DNA from: Neoluteolibacter marinus
Lineage (GTDB): Bacteria > Verrucomicrobiota > Verrucomicrobiia > Verrucomicrobiales > Akkermansiaceae
DNA: 45,803 nucleotides
NCBI RefSeq assembly: GCF_014904755.1
Contig: NZ_JACZFQ010000087.1
Coordinates: 1-45,803 of the forward strand
Reading direction: 5' to 3'
The notes under the pieces were generated by a model. The model was not told the origin of the DNA. It saw nothing but the letters and a program-made list of their open reading frames with translations, and did no database searches. A program made the position numbers and the translations under genes. Every line of letters begins with the position of its first letter. Positions within the stretch are counted from its first letter, which is position 1. This document shows, one piece after another, positions 27,579 to 35,737 of this stretch.

Positions 27579-27978
27579 AGCGTGATATGTCTCCATGAAT
27601 CCCCGGATCAGTGCTCCAGGCCGGATAACGGCACATCCAATTAAGACTCATCTGAAATACGCTCAGGAATCCGGGTGCGAATTGGCTCCGAGGGCGTGAG
27701 GCATGATGACCAAATGTGTATTAATAAGAACTGACTAAGAATTATCTGTAATAATCAATTATTCTAATAGTTACCATTCGATGAGATTAGAGATTCTTCT
27801 TGGCATGAAGTGTCATATCACTAATCATCTCAAGCTACTGTAAGTGGCAATGGTTTCCAATTCTTCTCCCCAATTTGGAAAGCAATCACGAGAACTTGTT
27901 GGGTCTCGCGTAGCTGAACGACGAGTCCTTCATCGAGGAGACGGGGCCCGGCCGAAACCGGCGGCAGAACACCGTGGA
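27579..27978. other. AT-rich gap of about 400 bases
   Basis: No gene is supported. The stretch 27700-27850 is far more AT-rich than the rest of the window. It holds a 14-base palindrome (AATAAT-CA-ATTATT, 27750-27763) and several TAAT-type runs. It precedes the lower-GC genes at 27979 and 28848 and may contain their promoter or mark the edge of a transferred segment. No transposase, att site or tRNA was found. Confidence 0.6.
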
Positions 27979-28839
27979 ATGGTTTCCATCTTCGTGATTC
28001 TTGCCGGTCTCTTGTCGTGTGGCTCGATTCTTCGTGCCTCCCCGAACATCTCGGAGGTCGATCGGTTCGGATATTTTTCGAACGCGGGATGGGTCGATTT
28101 TCGGGGACACCAAGATGAAGGTGTCGTGGCAAGCGACTTCTGTTTGGGTGGGTATGCCTACGCGGCCAATTTGGGTTGGATCAACTTTGGAGATCAAGAC
28201 CCTGAGAATGGCTATGAATACGGCAATACGGACGGGATGGATTTTGGCGTCAACGTGGATCAGGACGGTGGGTTGACGGGGTATGCGTATGGCGGGAATA
28301 TCGGGTGGCTTCTTTTCGAACAGTCGGAGGGGAAACCCCGGCTTGATTTTTCCACGGGGAAACTTCGGGGCTTCGTTTGGGCTCCGAATGTTGGATGGCT
28401 CAATTTTGAAGATGGCGACGTTCGGGTCACCGCTCTGGTTCGTGTGGATGGCGATGGTGACGGTATCTCGGATGCGTGGGAGTACCGACACTTCGGTTCC
28501 CGGAATGTCGCCAACTTCATTTCCGACTATGACCACGATGGTCAATCGGATCTCGCCGAATACCGCGCTGGAACAGATCCACGGTTGGCCCAGTCACGTT
28601 TCAGGATTCTGTCTCAGGCCATTGACCCGGCGGCAGGGTTGGCCTCGCTCACATTCCAGAGCAACCCCGGACGTCTCTACCGGATCTATCGGACGGATCA
28701 TCCGGTGGCATCGTGGTCGCCGGTTTCGGCGGATTGGTCACCAGGGGATCCGGGAGAATCAAGTAGCAGAAGTTTTTCGTTTCCCCCGGGTTCACGGCAC
28801 TTCTTCCGTGTCGAGTCGGCCCTTCCCCTCAGTCCCTGA
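27979..28839 (+). CDS. Secreted GW-repeat protein with TSP3-like calcium motifs
   Basis: 286 residues. The signal peptide is MVSIFVILAGLLSCGSILRA. Four copies of a short repeat follow: GYFSNAGWVDF, GYAYAANLGWINF, GYAYGGNIGWLLF and GFVWAPNVGWLNF. The two Ca-binding-like motifs are DGDGDGISDAWEY and DYDHDGQSDLAEYRAGTDP. A final beta module ends SRHFFRVESALPLSP, like the other exoproteins here. No enzyme motif is seen, so a structural or binding role outside the cell is likely. I start at the ATG at 27979, since the frame upstream to 27844 lacks a signal peptide. Codon use is less GC-rich than in most of the window. Its stop is eight bases before the next gene, suggesting an operon. Confidence 0.8.
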   Translation: MVSIFVILAGLLSCGSILRASPNISEVDRFGYFSNAGWVDFRGHQDEGVVASDFCLGGYAYAANLGWINFGDQDPENGYEYGNTDGMDFGVNVDQDGGLTGYAYGGNIGWLLFEQSEGKPRLDFSTGKLRGFVWAPNVGWLNFEDGDVRVTALVRVDGDGDGISDAWEYRHFGSRNVANFISDYDHDGQSDLAEYRAGTDPRLAQSRFRILSQAIDPAAGLASLTFQSNPGRLYRIYRTDHPVASWSPVSADWSPGDPGESSSRSFSFPPGSRHFFRVESALPLSP

Positions 28840-28847
28840 TTAACCTC

Positions 28848-30098
28848 ATGAAAATCCCGTTCTTTCTCATCCCACTCATCTCGACGGTCCACGCCCAGGG
28901 TCCACTGGTGCCTTCTGGACCTCCCGGCCCGACCCAGAAGAGCTTGCAGGAAATCTGGGACCGAATCGGCGGTCTCGAAACCCTTGTCGTCGACCAGCAG
29001 CAACAGATTTCTCTTTTGCAACAGCAGAACACGCTGCTTCTTCAAGCTGGTAACGTGGAACTCGTCTGGAGGTACGAGACCGCTTCCACGGATAGCCCTG
29101 TTGGTCCCCTTTCGCTGGCGTTCAGTCCATCGGGTGTGCCCGCCATCGCCTACTGTGACGGAGCCTCGGGTCACTTGAAATACTGCTCACGATCCACAGG
29201 CGGTTGGATAGTGACTACCGTGGACACACTAGCTGGAAGCCTTGCTTATCCCTCGTTGGCTTTTGCTCCCTCCGGGAAGCCGGTGATTGCATTCCATCGG
29301 GATGGGGACGCTGGCTCAGGGAACGGATTGGCTGTTGCCACCTATGACGGTTCTGTTTGGCAAATCGCGAACGTGGATGAAGGCGACACTGGGTATCGGC
29401 CTTGCCTTGCCTTTTCGCCGGATGGTCTTCCGCACATCGCATATGACGATACCGAGGACAACGGGATTGGCTATGCGGTTGACGCAGGCGCGGGGAGTTG
29501 GACCGCGAGCACGATCCCGGCACCGGGGGGGAGGGCGCCGTCACTGGCTTTCGGTCCGGAAGGACAACCGGCGATTGCATTTCAGATCGGATCCTACTCC
29601 TTGTCTCTTCAGCTGGCGCGATACTCGGCCGGGATCTGGAACACAGAAGTCATCGTCGAGCGAGATCCGGAGGGGGAGGTGACAGACGAATTCGGAGCGG
29701 TGTGTCTTGGATTCGGTCCCGCCGGGCTGCCGGTGATAACCTATGACTATTATGACGCGGGTGGCTATTTGTTCTATTCAACGATGGACCAGAACGGCGT
29801 GTGGCATCCGACTTCGATCAGCACCGGTTCGGACTGGGGCTTTGTAAGCTCCTTTTCGTTTGGCCCAACTGGAGAGCCGATGATCGGATTCACTGTGGAT
29901 AACGATGACGGGTATGAGTCGAACATTGCGTTTGCAGCTCTTCATGGAGGGCTGTGGACCTCCGAGTATCTGGGAATCACGTTGTCGGACAAAATTGATT
30001 CAAGTCGAGCTGTGTTGTCGCTGGCTCCAGGCGGGCAACCTGCCATCGCATTTTCGAACGGGTCCGTGAGGTTTGCCGAGAAAGGTCCATATCGATAG
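28848..30098 (+). CDS. Secreted seven-repeat beta-propeller-like protein with coiled coil
   Basis: 416 residues. The signal peptide (MKIPFFLIPLISTVHAQ) is followed by a short Pro-rich stretch (GPLVPSGPPGPTQKSL) and a Gln-rich coiled coil (LETLVVDQQQQISLLQQQNT). The body has seven copies of a motif like SLAFSPSGVPAIAY, with variants SLAFAPSGKPVIAF, CLAFSPDGLPHIAY, SLAFGPEGQPAIAF, CLGFGPAGLPVITY, SFSFGPTGEPMIGF and VLSLAPGGQPAIAF at about 35-60 residue spacing. Seven similar beta-rich repeats suggest a seven-bladed propeller, possibly trimerised through the coiled coil (inference). No catalytic residues are evident. It likely forms an operon with the GW-repeat gene (gap of eight bases) and shares its lower GC content. 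Confidence 0.78.
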   Translation: MKIPFFLIPLISTVHAQGPLVPSGPPGPTQKSLQEIWDRIGGLETLVVDQQQQISLLQQQNTLLLQAGNVELVWRYETASTDSPVGPLSLAFSPSGVPAIAYCDGASGHLKYCSRSTGGWIVTTVDTLAGSLAYPSLAFAPSGKPVIAFHRDGDAGSGNGLAVATYDGSVWQIANVDEGDTGYRPCLAFSPDGLPHIAYDDTEDNGIGYAVDAGAGSWTASTIPAPGGRAPSLAFGPEGQPAIAFQIGSYSLSLQLARYSAGIWNTEVIVERDPEGEVTDEFGAVCLGFGPAGLPVITYDYYDAGGYLFYSTMDQNGVWHPTSISTGSDWGFVSSFSFGPTGEPMIGFTVDNDDGYESNIAFAALHGGLWTSEYLGITLSDKIDSSRAVLSLAPGGQPAIAFSNGSVRFAEKGPYR

Positions 30099-30123
30099 GG
30101 TCGCGAGCTTTTGAAGTTGCGGA

Positions 30124-31548
30124 TCACTTCGTCTCGACGCGGAGGAACGCGGTGTTGTCGCCCAGGCTGAACTCGTATTCGAGTTCCCCGCTGGAATTCA
30201 CGGAGAGTCCGGGAAGGGCGAAGGGAAACGGATCGAAGTCCACGAGGTCGGTGGATTTTCCGAGGCCAAGCGTGAGGGTGAAGTTCCCACTTGAGGCATC
30301 GCGCCGGAGCAGGGGCGTGTCGATGTGGAGCGCCTGGACCTGCTCCGCGGTGAAGAGACCGGCGGAATTTGCAGCGGCATAGTAGGTGTTCACGAGGTCG
30401 GGTTGGGAGACCTGCCAGTCGAAGCCGAGGTCGGCCATCAGCGCCTCGGCACCGTCGTTGAGGCCGTCGGAATCGGTGTCGTCGGCGGTCGACAGGCCCT
30501 GGCCGGTGAGGAGGATGTCATAGGAGGCGAGATCGGGATCGGTCGAGCTGCTGGCGATGTGGATGGCCGCGGTGCGGAGACCGGGAGTGGAGGTCGCGAA
30601 GGAAATCGTGAACGTGGTGGCGGCGCTGGCGGCGAGCGTGGTCGCGGGCGGGGTGGTGACCGAGAAGTCGGTGGCGTCCGTCCCGTCCTTGGTGATGCCG
30701 ATGCCGGTGAGCTCGACCGCGCCGAGGTTGCGGATGGTGAATTCGAGCGAAGTCGCGGCACCGTCGATGGAGTTGCCGAGATCGACGGACGCGCCGTCAT
30801 CCACGGGGGAATCGGCTGGCTGTTCCACGACGATGTCCTGGTCGCTGACGGGCGGGAAATTCCCGCCGCCGTTCTGGCCGGTCGAGGTGGCGGCAAGGGT
30901 CAGTCCGCTGGAGACCACCGTGTTTTCGAAGATGTCGGTGAGGCGGATGGTGAAGGGCTCCGCGATGGAGGAGCCGGGAGAAAACGTGAAATGATTGTCC
31001 GCGGTCCGGGTCATGGAGACGTAGCCACTGGCGTGGAAGATTTCCATCGTGTCCACCGGGTTCACGATGTTGGCCGCCTGGAGCTTGAGGTAGAAAGGAT
31101 TGCTGCCTTCCGAGTAGAAATGCACGGGTCCGGGGGTGCCGGGGGCGGACACGAGACGCCATGAAATCGGGTGGATGCCATCCGGGGAGCCGGTGATTTC
31201 CGCGAAGGGCACCGGCCCGAGATCGAGGGCACCGGAGGGACATTCGGTGCAGAGATCGACGATCTGAACGACGGCGGTGCCGGCGGAACCGGTGACCTCC
31301 ACCCAGGCACCACCCCACGCGGAGCCGTCCCACTGAGGCGCGTTCAAGGCGGCGTAATAATCCGACACTTCTCCGGCGGGCAGGCTCGCCGCGCCTCCGC
31401 CGGGAGTCATGGTGTAGGTGGTCGCATTGCCGTTGTAAGTGACACCGGGCGTGATCTGGCCGGAAGAGTTGACGGGAAAGGCGAAGGCGCATGGAAATGC
31501 CAGCCGGAGCAGGAGCGAGACGGTGTGGAAGCAGGAGCGGGGTTTCAT
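30124..31548 (-). CDS. Secreted bacterial expansin with C-terminal exoprotein module
   Basis: 474 residues. The signal peptide ends near residue 30. Residues about 33-125 match the double-psi beta-barrel of expansins: ATTYTMTPGGG, WVEVTGSAGTAVVQIVDLC with the likely key D98, and GALDLGPVPFAEI with D109. Residues about 125-225 match the second expansin domain (CBM63-type), with GIHPISWRLVSAP, FYLKLQAANIVNPV and PFTIRLTDIFE. A choice-of-anchor-type Ig domain follows (LEFTIRNLGAVELTGIGITKDG). The C-terminal module opens with DSDGLNDGAEALMADLG and ends TAFLRVETK. Expansins loosen cellulose and hemicellulose contacts without hydrolysis. The tail is shared with other exoproteins here and is unusual for expansins. 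Its stop is 26 bases from the convergent propeller gene. Confidence 0.88.
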   Translation of the reverse strand: MKPRSCFHTVSLLLRLAFPCAFAFPVNSSGQITPGVTYNGNATTYTMTPGGGAASLPAGEVSDYYAALNAPQWDGSAWGGAWVEVTGSAGTAVVQIVDLCTECPSGALDLGPVPFAEITGSPDGIHPISWRLVSAPGTPGPVHFYSEGSNPFYLKLQAANIVNPVDTMEIFHASGYVSMTRTADNHFTFSPGSSIAEPFTIRLTDIFENTVVSSGLTLAATSTGQNGGGNFPPVSDQDIVVEQPADSPVDDGASVDLGNSIDGAATSLEFTIRNLGAVELTGIGITKDGTDATDFSVTTPPATTLAASAATTFTISFATSTPGLRTAAIHIASSSTDPDLASYDILLTGQGLSTADDTDSDGLNDGAEALMADLGFDWQVSQPDLVNTYYAAANSAGLFTAEQVQALHIDTPLLRRDASSGNFTLTLGLGKSTDLVDFDPFPFALPGLSVNSSGELEYEFSLGDNTAFLRVETK

Positions 31549-31678
31549 GGCGGTAGGGTATTCCCTCTAGCACGCCGCCGCGGCCTGCGCGAGGTGGAAG
31601 CTGGCGCGGCGGTTGCGAGCCGGCATCCGGCCTGCTTTTGATGGTGGCGTGTCCGGGCTTTCCAAACTGGGTGAAGCG

Positions 31679-31966
31679 ATGTTCGACGAGGCGATCGCCT
31701 CGGGGAGCCTCGTGCCACCGGCGGCGGGCACGACGATGGACCTGGAGAGCTACTTCCAGTCTCCCGAGGAGTGGCGGGCTGGTTTCGCGATGCTCCGGGG
31801 ACAAGGATTCACGCCTCCGGTGATAGGCCTGCTCAAGGAGGCGGAGGAGCTCGAGGCATCGCTCGCGAATTGCAACGATGCCGCGGAACGCATCCGTCTC
31901 CGTCGCAGCGTCTCGGAGCTTCGCGCGCGATTCCAGATGGCGCTCGAACGGTTGAGGGGCGGGTAA
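31679..31966 (+). CDS. Small helical protein of unknown function
   Basis: 95 residues, no signal peptide or membrane segment. The sequence is Glu/Leu/Arg-rich and helical. LLKEAEELEASLANCNDAAE and RIRLRRSVSELRARFQMALE look able to form a helical hairpin or coiled coil. The middle part (LESYFQSPEEWRAGFAMLRG) is conserved-looking but not recognised. The ATG at 31679 is chosen; an earlier in-frame start at 31613 would overlap the expansin promoter side. It is followed 56 bases later by a single-pass membrane protein on the same strand, so they may be co-transcribed. It could be a spurious frame, but amphipathic helices speak for a real gene. Confidence 0.5.
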   Translation: MFDEAIASGSLVPPAAGTTMDLESYFQSPEEWRAGFAMLRGQGFTPPVIGLLKEAEELEASLANCNDAAERIRLRRSVSELRARFQMALERLRGG

Positions 31967-32022
31967 GCGGTCGGACCCGTGGGTGTTTGACGTTTCTGGA
32001 TATTTCGGATACGTGACCTGCC

Positions 32023-32493
32023 GTGGAAGCTCCGCCATCGCGTCCTGGATCTGCCGAGCCGTCGGAAGACGAGCTGCGCGGCATGATCGAAGAACGGGAG
32101 CGCGAGAAGTCGGCGGTCTCCAACGAATGGCGCCGGCTCTCCACGCGGGTGTTGCTGGGTGGTCTGGCCTTCGTGATCCTGGCGTTCGTGTCCATTCCCG
32201 CGGGTCGGGATCTGATCGGCATGATGTTCCGCGAAACGTCCGAGCCCCCTCCGGCCGCGCCGCCATCGGCACCCGCGTTGTTTTCGCTTCCCGTGCCGGC
32301 GGAAGATCCCGATGCCGTGGCCTTGAAACGCGCCGCGGGGATTCCTCTGAATTCGGAGCTCCACGAGGACGGCAAGGTCGTCGATCAGGAGGACATCCGT
32401 TTCGCCATGGAGCTGATGAATTTCATGCAGGGCGCGCCACCTTCCGGCAAGCGGAAGGCTGAGGGTGCCCCTGCCAAAGCGGCGGGAGACTGA
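32023..32493 (+). CDS. Single-pass membrane protein of unknown function
   Basis: 156 residues. An N-terminal charged helix (EDELRGMIEEREREKSAV) precedes one membrane helix (about 42-60, VLLGGLAFVILAFVSIPAG). A Pro/Ala-rich linker leads to a short helical tail (DPDAVALKRAAGIPLNSEL, then EDIRFAMELMNFMQG). No domain is recognised. The start is the GTG at 32023; an internal ATG at 32083 would still leave the membrane helix. It lies between the small helical gene and the M11-like protease gene and could help anchor a complex; that is speculation. Confidence 0.6.
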   Translation: MEAPPSRPGSAEPSEDELRGMIEEREREKSAVSNEWRRLSTRVLLGGLAFVILAFVSIPAGRDLIGMMFRETSEPPPAAPPSAPALFSLPVPAEDPDAVALKRAAGIPLNSELHEDGKVVDQEDIRFAMELMNFMQGAPPSGKRKAEGAPAKAAGD

Positions 32494-32511
32494 GCGCCGG
32501 GCGATCGTTCC

Positions 32512-32628
32512 AGCCGGATCCCCGTTGCGGGGAGTAATTCACGAACCAAGCAATCCCGGGGATTGTTGCGTGCTTGTTAGATGAGGGGTCTTGTGCCGGT
32601 GATAAACCGGATCGAATCCCGTCCGGCT
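32512..32628 (+). other. Possible structured RNA leader (multibranch fold)
   Basis: AGCCGGA (32512-32518) and TCCGGCT (32622-32628) form a perfect seven-base helix that would close three hairpins. These are TCCCC/GGGGA (32519-32533), CAAGCA/TGCTTG (32547-32576, with an inner CAATCC/GGATTG) and CCGGT/ACCGG (32596-32610, loop GATAA). The element ends 135 bases before the ATG of the M11-like protease gene. It is not a normal tRNA because it is 117 bases long and has no anticodon arm of standard form. It may be a riboswitch-like leader, an RNA remnant, or chance pairing in GC-rich DNA. Confidence 0.3.
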
Positions 32629-32763
32629 TCGAATTCATGGGGGTGGTTGCTTCTACTCAGTTGGGGAGCTGTGCGGAGCTTCCTGTTTTCGCAGCGTTGC
32701 GAGTATGGGATGGCGAACTTTTTCCTTCGTCTCCCGTGTTTGCAATACATTGACAAAACCACT

Positions 32764-35697
32764 ATGAAGAAATCCAAGGTAGATATCATGGAGTCGGGCG
32801 TGTCGGAAGTTCGCGATCGACGGAGGGCGGGGCGTTATGTGCCGGCTCTCGCGGTGCTGTGTTTGATCCCGGTCGGCATCGGGCTTTTCGGGGGCGCTGG
32901 AACCGGTCGTCCGGGCGAGCCGGGTCCTGCTGCCGCCCCCGGGCGGGTGAAGGCTGGATCCGATGCGGCAGCGGCCGCCCCGCGGGTTCCTGCGGGAGAG
33001 CCCGTCATGTTCCTGCCCGCTCCGGCGGACGAGGCGGGTGCCGTGGCCGCCTTGCCCGAGCGACGGTTGCTCGGATCGGCGTGGGACCTCGATCCCGATC
33101 CCGATCTCGCGGCCTTCGCCGGTTGGACCAAGCGCTTTCTCGAGGCCGCGACGGAGGAGCGGATGGAGATGGAAGCCGAAGGGATCGAGCTGGCGGAGCA
33201 ACGTCGCGGGGCTCTTGCCCTGCATATCATGCGGGATCCCCGCCGTGCCCTGGCCGCGGCACTGCCGCTTGAGATCCGCGACGTCCTGCCGGAAGGAATG
33301 GCAGGCCTGTTGGAGGAACGTGTCGATGCGATCGGCGACACCGGCCACGTCTGCGCGCTGCCCCGGCCGGGCGAACCGGTGATCGATCATCCCGATTTCG
33401 CGGCCATCAACGATCGCTACTACGATGCCTATCGTTACGGGCAAAGTGCCGGGATCGATTTTATCGACGACGGGTCGATCCACGGCATCGCCATCGGCGA
33501 CCGAATCGCCATCCTCGATAGTCCGCTGCGGCAGCTGGAGCCGGGGGAATCCCCCGTCGGAAAGGTCTCCGACCTGAGCCAGCTCGATCCGTCGCATGGA
33601 GATCATCCCGTGGAGACCGACACGGAGCATACGGTCTATCAGTTCGGCGGCGATCAGTATGGCTCCACCTGTTGCGAGTCTCACATCCGCGCCTTGGAGG
33701 GGAATCTGCTGACGGCCGCTTCCGAGCGGCGGAAGACGGACGACCTCACCGCGGGCTGGGATCCCGGCTCGGAGGTGCATTACCTCTCTGCCGACGGCGG
33801 CGGTGCGGGGGAGAGCGGATACCTGAACCGGCCTTCGGTGGGCCACACCCACGGGACGAAGAAGGTCCTCGTCTTCCGCGCCAACACCCCGGGGCATCCG
33901 CTTGCGTCGAGCGTGACCAACGACAGCAGCTTCAGCACGGCCCTGAGCGCCGCGGTCGCCCGCTATCCCCTGATGTCCTACAACAAGATGTCACTGCAGT
34001 CGACCTACACGCCGGTCTACAACCTCTCGTCGAGCTTCGATGCCACTTACGACATCCAGGCGATCACCACCGAGTGCCAGTCGATCGCCGCGGCGAACGG
34101 CTACAACCTCTCCGACTACGACTGCTTCACCACCGTCGTCGCTCCGGTGGGTGTCGGTTGGGCTGGCTTGGCTTCGGGGAACCGGATCCACATGAACAAC
34201 AGCATGGGGCAGGACATCTTCATCCATGAGTTCGGCCATTTCCTCGGCCTCGGCCACGCCAATTCCTGGGGCAGCAGCGACGGGGATTCCGCCTCGCCGA
34301 ACCACGTCCATTACGAATATGGCGACCGCTCCTGCTGGATGGGGATCGGCTATGGCAACGTGGCTCCCACCCGCACCTACAGCATCAACTCCCTCAACCG
34401 CCTGCGCTGGATCCCGGACGCACGCATCCAGTCGGTCACGGCTTCCGGGACCTACACGGTGTATCAGAATGATGGCAGCATCGACCCGAACTCACAGGTC
34501 CGCGGCCTGAAGTTCTCCCGCGATGACGAACACACCTACTGGCTCGGCCTCATTTCGAACAACGTGGTGTCCCCGCTGGACGCCTTCGGGAACGGCCTCT
34601 CCGTCCGGCTCCAGCGATACGACCAGAGCTCGACGACGCTGCTGGATCTCAACGACCCGTCTGGCGGCATCTACAACTCGCCGCTGACGGTGGGCCAGAC
34701 CTTCTACGATCCGACCGCGGATCTCTCGATCAAGCTGGTGTCGCTGAACGGCACCAACCCGAACCGCTCCGCGCAGGTGCAGATCACCTTCGGCCCGCGC
34801 TACTCCGGCGGGATCCGGCCGTTGACCCACGGCGGGATCTACCGCTTCGCCAACGGCTACAACACGGGCATCTGCCTGGGCACGACGAACGCATCCTCGA
34901 ACGGACTGCCGGTTTCCATGCTCACCGCGAGCGACACGGACGCGAACCAGCAATGGGTGGCCGTGTGGAACGGCAGCGACGGGACCTACAGCTTCAACCT
35001 GCGGGGCACCGACAAGTGGTTGACCGTGCAGAACAATGGCACCGGCAACGGGACCAACATCCTCCAGTCGACGGCCACCTCGGGCGACTCGCAGCGCTTC
35101 AAGGTTTTCCCGCGCAATGGCGGGGCGGAGATCATCCTCGGCAAGTCGACGGGATCGGGCGATGGCACGACTTCCGTGGTCGACATGGCGCAGGGGAACA
35201 GCGACGTGCTGCTGTGGAGCTACAACGGCGGTGTCGCCCAGGGCTGGGTGGCCGAGATGGTGGGCATCACCACCAGCCAGTCCTACCGCATCCTCTGCGA
35301 CGTGGCGGATCGGCAGGCGATCGAGACCGACGGTGGCAATCCCGCCAACGGTGGGGTCGTGCGCATGTGGGAGTGGGGCGGCGGCACCCATCAGAAGTGG
35401 AATGCCGAAGCCAATTCCTCGGGCACGCTCCGCTTCACCAGCGCCTCGTTTCCCGCGAAATCGCTGGATCTGAACGTCGGTGCCGGCAGCCTTACCACCT
35501 GGCATAGCGGTGCGGGCTCGAACCAGCGCTGGAACATCCAGCGCCTCGGCGGCTCGTGGTTCCGGATGATCTCCGACGCTGAGCCGACGAAGAGCGTGGA
35601 CGTCACCGCCAACGGTGCGAACGGTGCCGGGGTTGTCGTCTGGCAGCATCACAGCGGCAGCAACCAGCGCCTGCGCTTCGCCGACTCCGCGAACTGA
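32764..35697 (+). CDS. Secreted M11-like zinc metalloprotease with ricin-type lectin repeats
   Basis: 977 residues from the ATG at 32764 (MKKSKVDIMES); an earlier frame to 32581 looks non-coding. An internal hydrophobic segment (VPALAVLCLIPVGIGLFGG) acts as export signal. A ~270-residue pro-region precedes the catalytic domain, whose zinc motif is HEFGHFLGLGH at 488-498. HYEYGDRSCWMGIGYGN carries the Met-turn and resembles gametolysin family M11. The C-terminal ~280 residues form ricin B-type beta-trefoil repeats with Q-x-W signatures (NQQWVAVWNG, SNQRWNIQRLGG, SNQRLRFADSAN). M11 enzymes are known from green-algal wall lysis. With the lectin part this suggests cleavage of glycosylated wall or matrix proteins (inference). 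It lacks the FxR tail module. Confidence 0.87.
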   Translation: MKKSKVDIMESGVSEVRDRRRAGRYVPALAVLCLIPVGIGLFGGAGTGRPGEPGPAAAPGRVKAGSDAAAAAPRVPAGEPVMFLPAPADEAGAVAALPERRLLGSAWDLDPDPDLAAFAGWTKRFLEAATEERMEMEAEGIELAEQRRGALALHIMRDPRRALAAALPLEIRDVLPEGMAGLLEERVDAIGDTGHVCALPRPGEPVIDHPDFAAINDRYYDAYRYGQSAGIDFIDDGSIHGIAIGDRIAILDSPLRQLEPGESPVGKVSDLSQLDPSHGDHPVETDTEHTVYQFGGDQYGSTCCESHIRALEGNLLTAASERRKTDDLTAGWDPGSEVHYLSADGGGAGESGYLNRPSVGHTHGTKKVLVFRANTPGHPLASSVTNDSSFSTALSAAVARYPLMSYNKMSLQSTYTPVYNLSSSFDATYDIQAITTECQSIAAANGYNLSDYDCFTTVVAPVGVGWAGLASGNRIHMNNSMGQDIFIHEFGHFLGLGHANSWGSSDGDSASPNHVHYEYGDRSCWMGIGYGNVAPTRTYSINSLNRLRWIPDARIQSVTASGTYTVYQNDGSIDPNSQVRGLKFSRDDEHTYWLGLISNNVVSPLDAFGNGLSVRLQRYDQSSTTLLDLNDPSGGIYNSPLTVGQTFYDPTADLSIKLVSLNGTNPNRSAQVQITFGPRYSGGIRPLTHGGIYRFANGYNTGICLGTTNASSNGLPVSMLTASDTDANQQWVAVWNGSDGTYSFNLRGTDKWLTVQNNGTGNGTNILQSTATSGDSQRFKVFPRNGGAEIILGKSTGSGDGTTSVVDMAQGNSDVLLWSYNGGVAQGWVAEMVGITTSQSYRILCDVADRQAIETDGGNPANGGVVRMWEWGGGTHQKWNAEANSSGTLRFTSASFPAKSLDLNVGAGSLTTWHSGAGSNQRWNIQRLGGSWFRMISDAEPTKSVDVTANGANGAGVVVWQHHSGSNQRLRFADSAN

Positions 35698-35702
35698 CCT
35701 GG

Positions 35703-35733
35703 TCCCGGACCGCACACCGGTGACGGTCCGGGA
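35703..35733 (+). terminator. Hairpin after the M11-like protease gene
   Basis: TCCCGGACCG (35703-35712) and CGGTCCGGGA (35724-35733) form a perfect ten-base stem with an 11-base loop, six bases after the TGA at 35695-35697. No T-run follows on the plus strand, so termination may need another factor. Confidence 0.5.
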
Positions 35734-35737
35734 TCAC

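Noticed and set aside
27579-27978. A mobile element at the AT-rich gap
   Set aside because: No transposase, terminal repeats, target duplication or att-like repeat could be found.
32550-32635. A tRNA gene, suggested by a T-arm-like sequence near 32606-32622
   Set aside because: No matching acceptor at tRNA distance, no D-arm or anticodon arm, and a mismatch in the T-stem.
32581-32763. N-terminal extension of the M11-like protease frame
   Set aside because: The extra residues lack a signal peptide, overlap the possible structured leader, and the ATG at 32764 gives a normal export signal.
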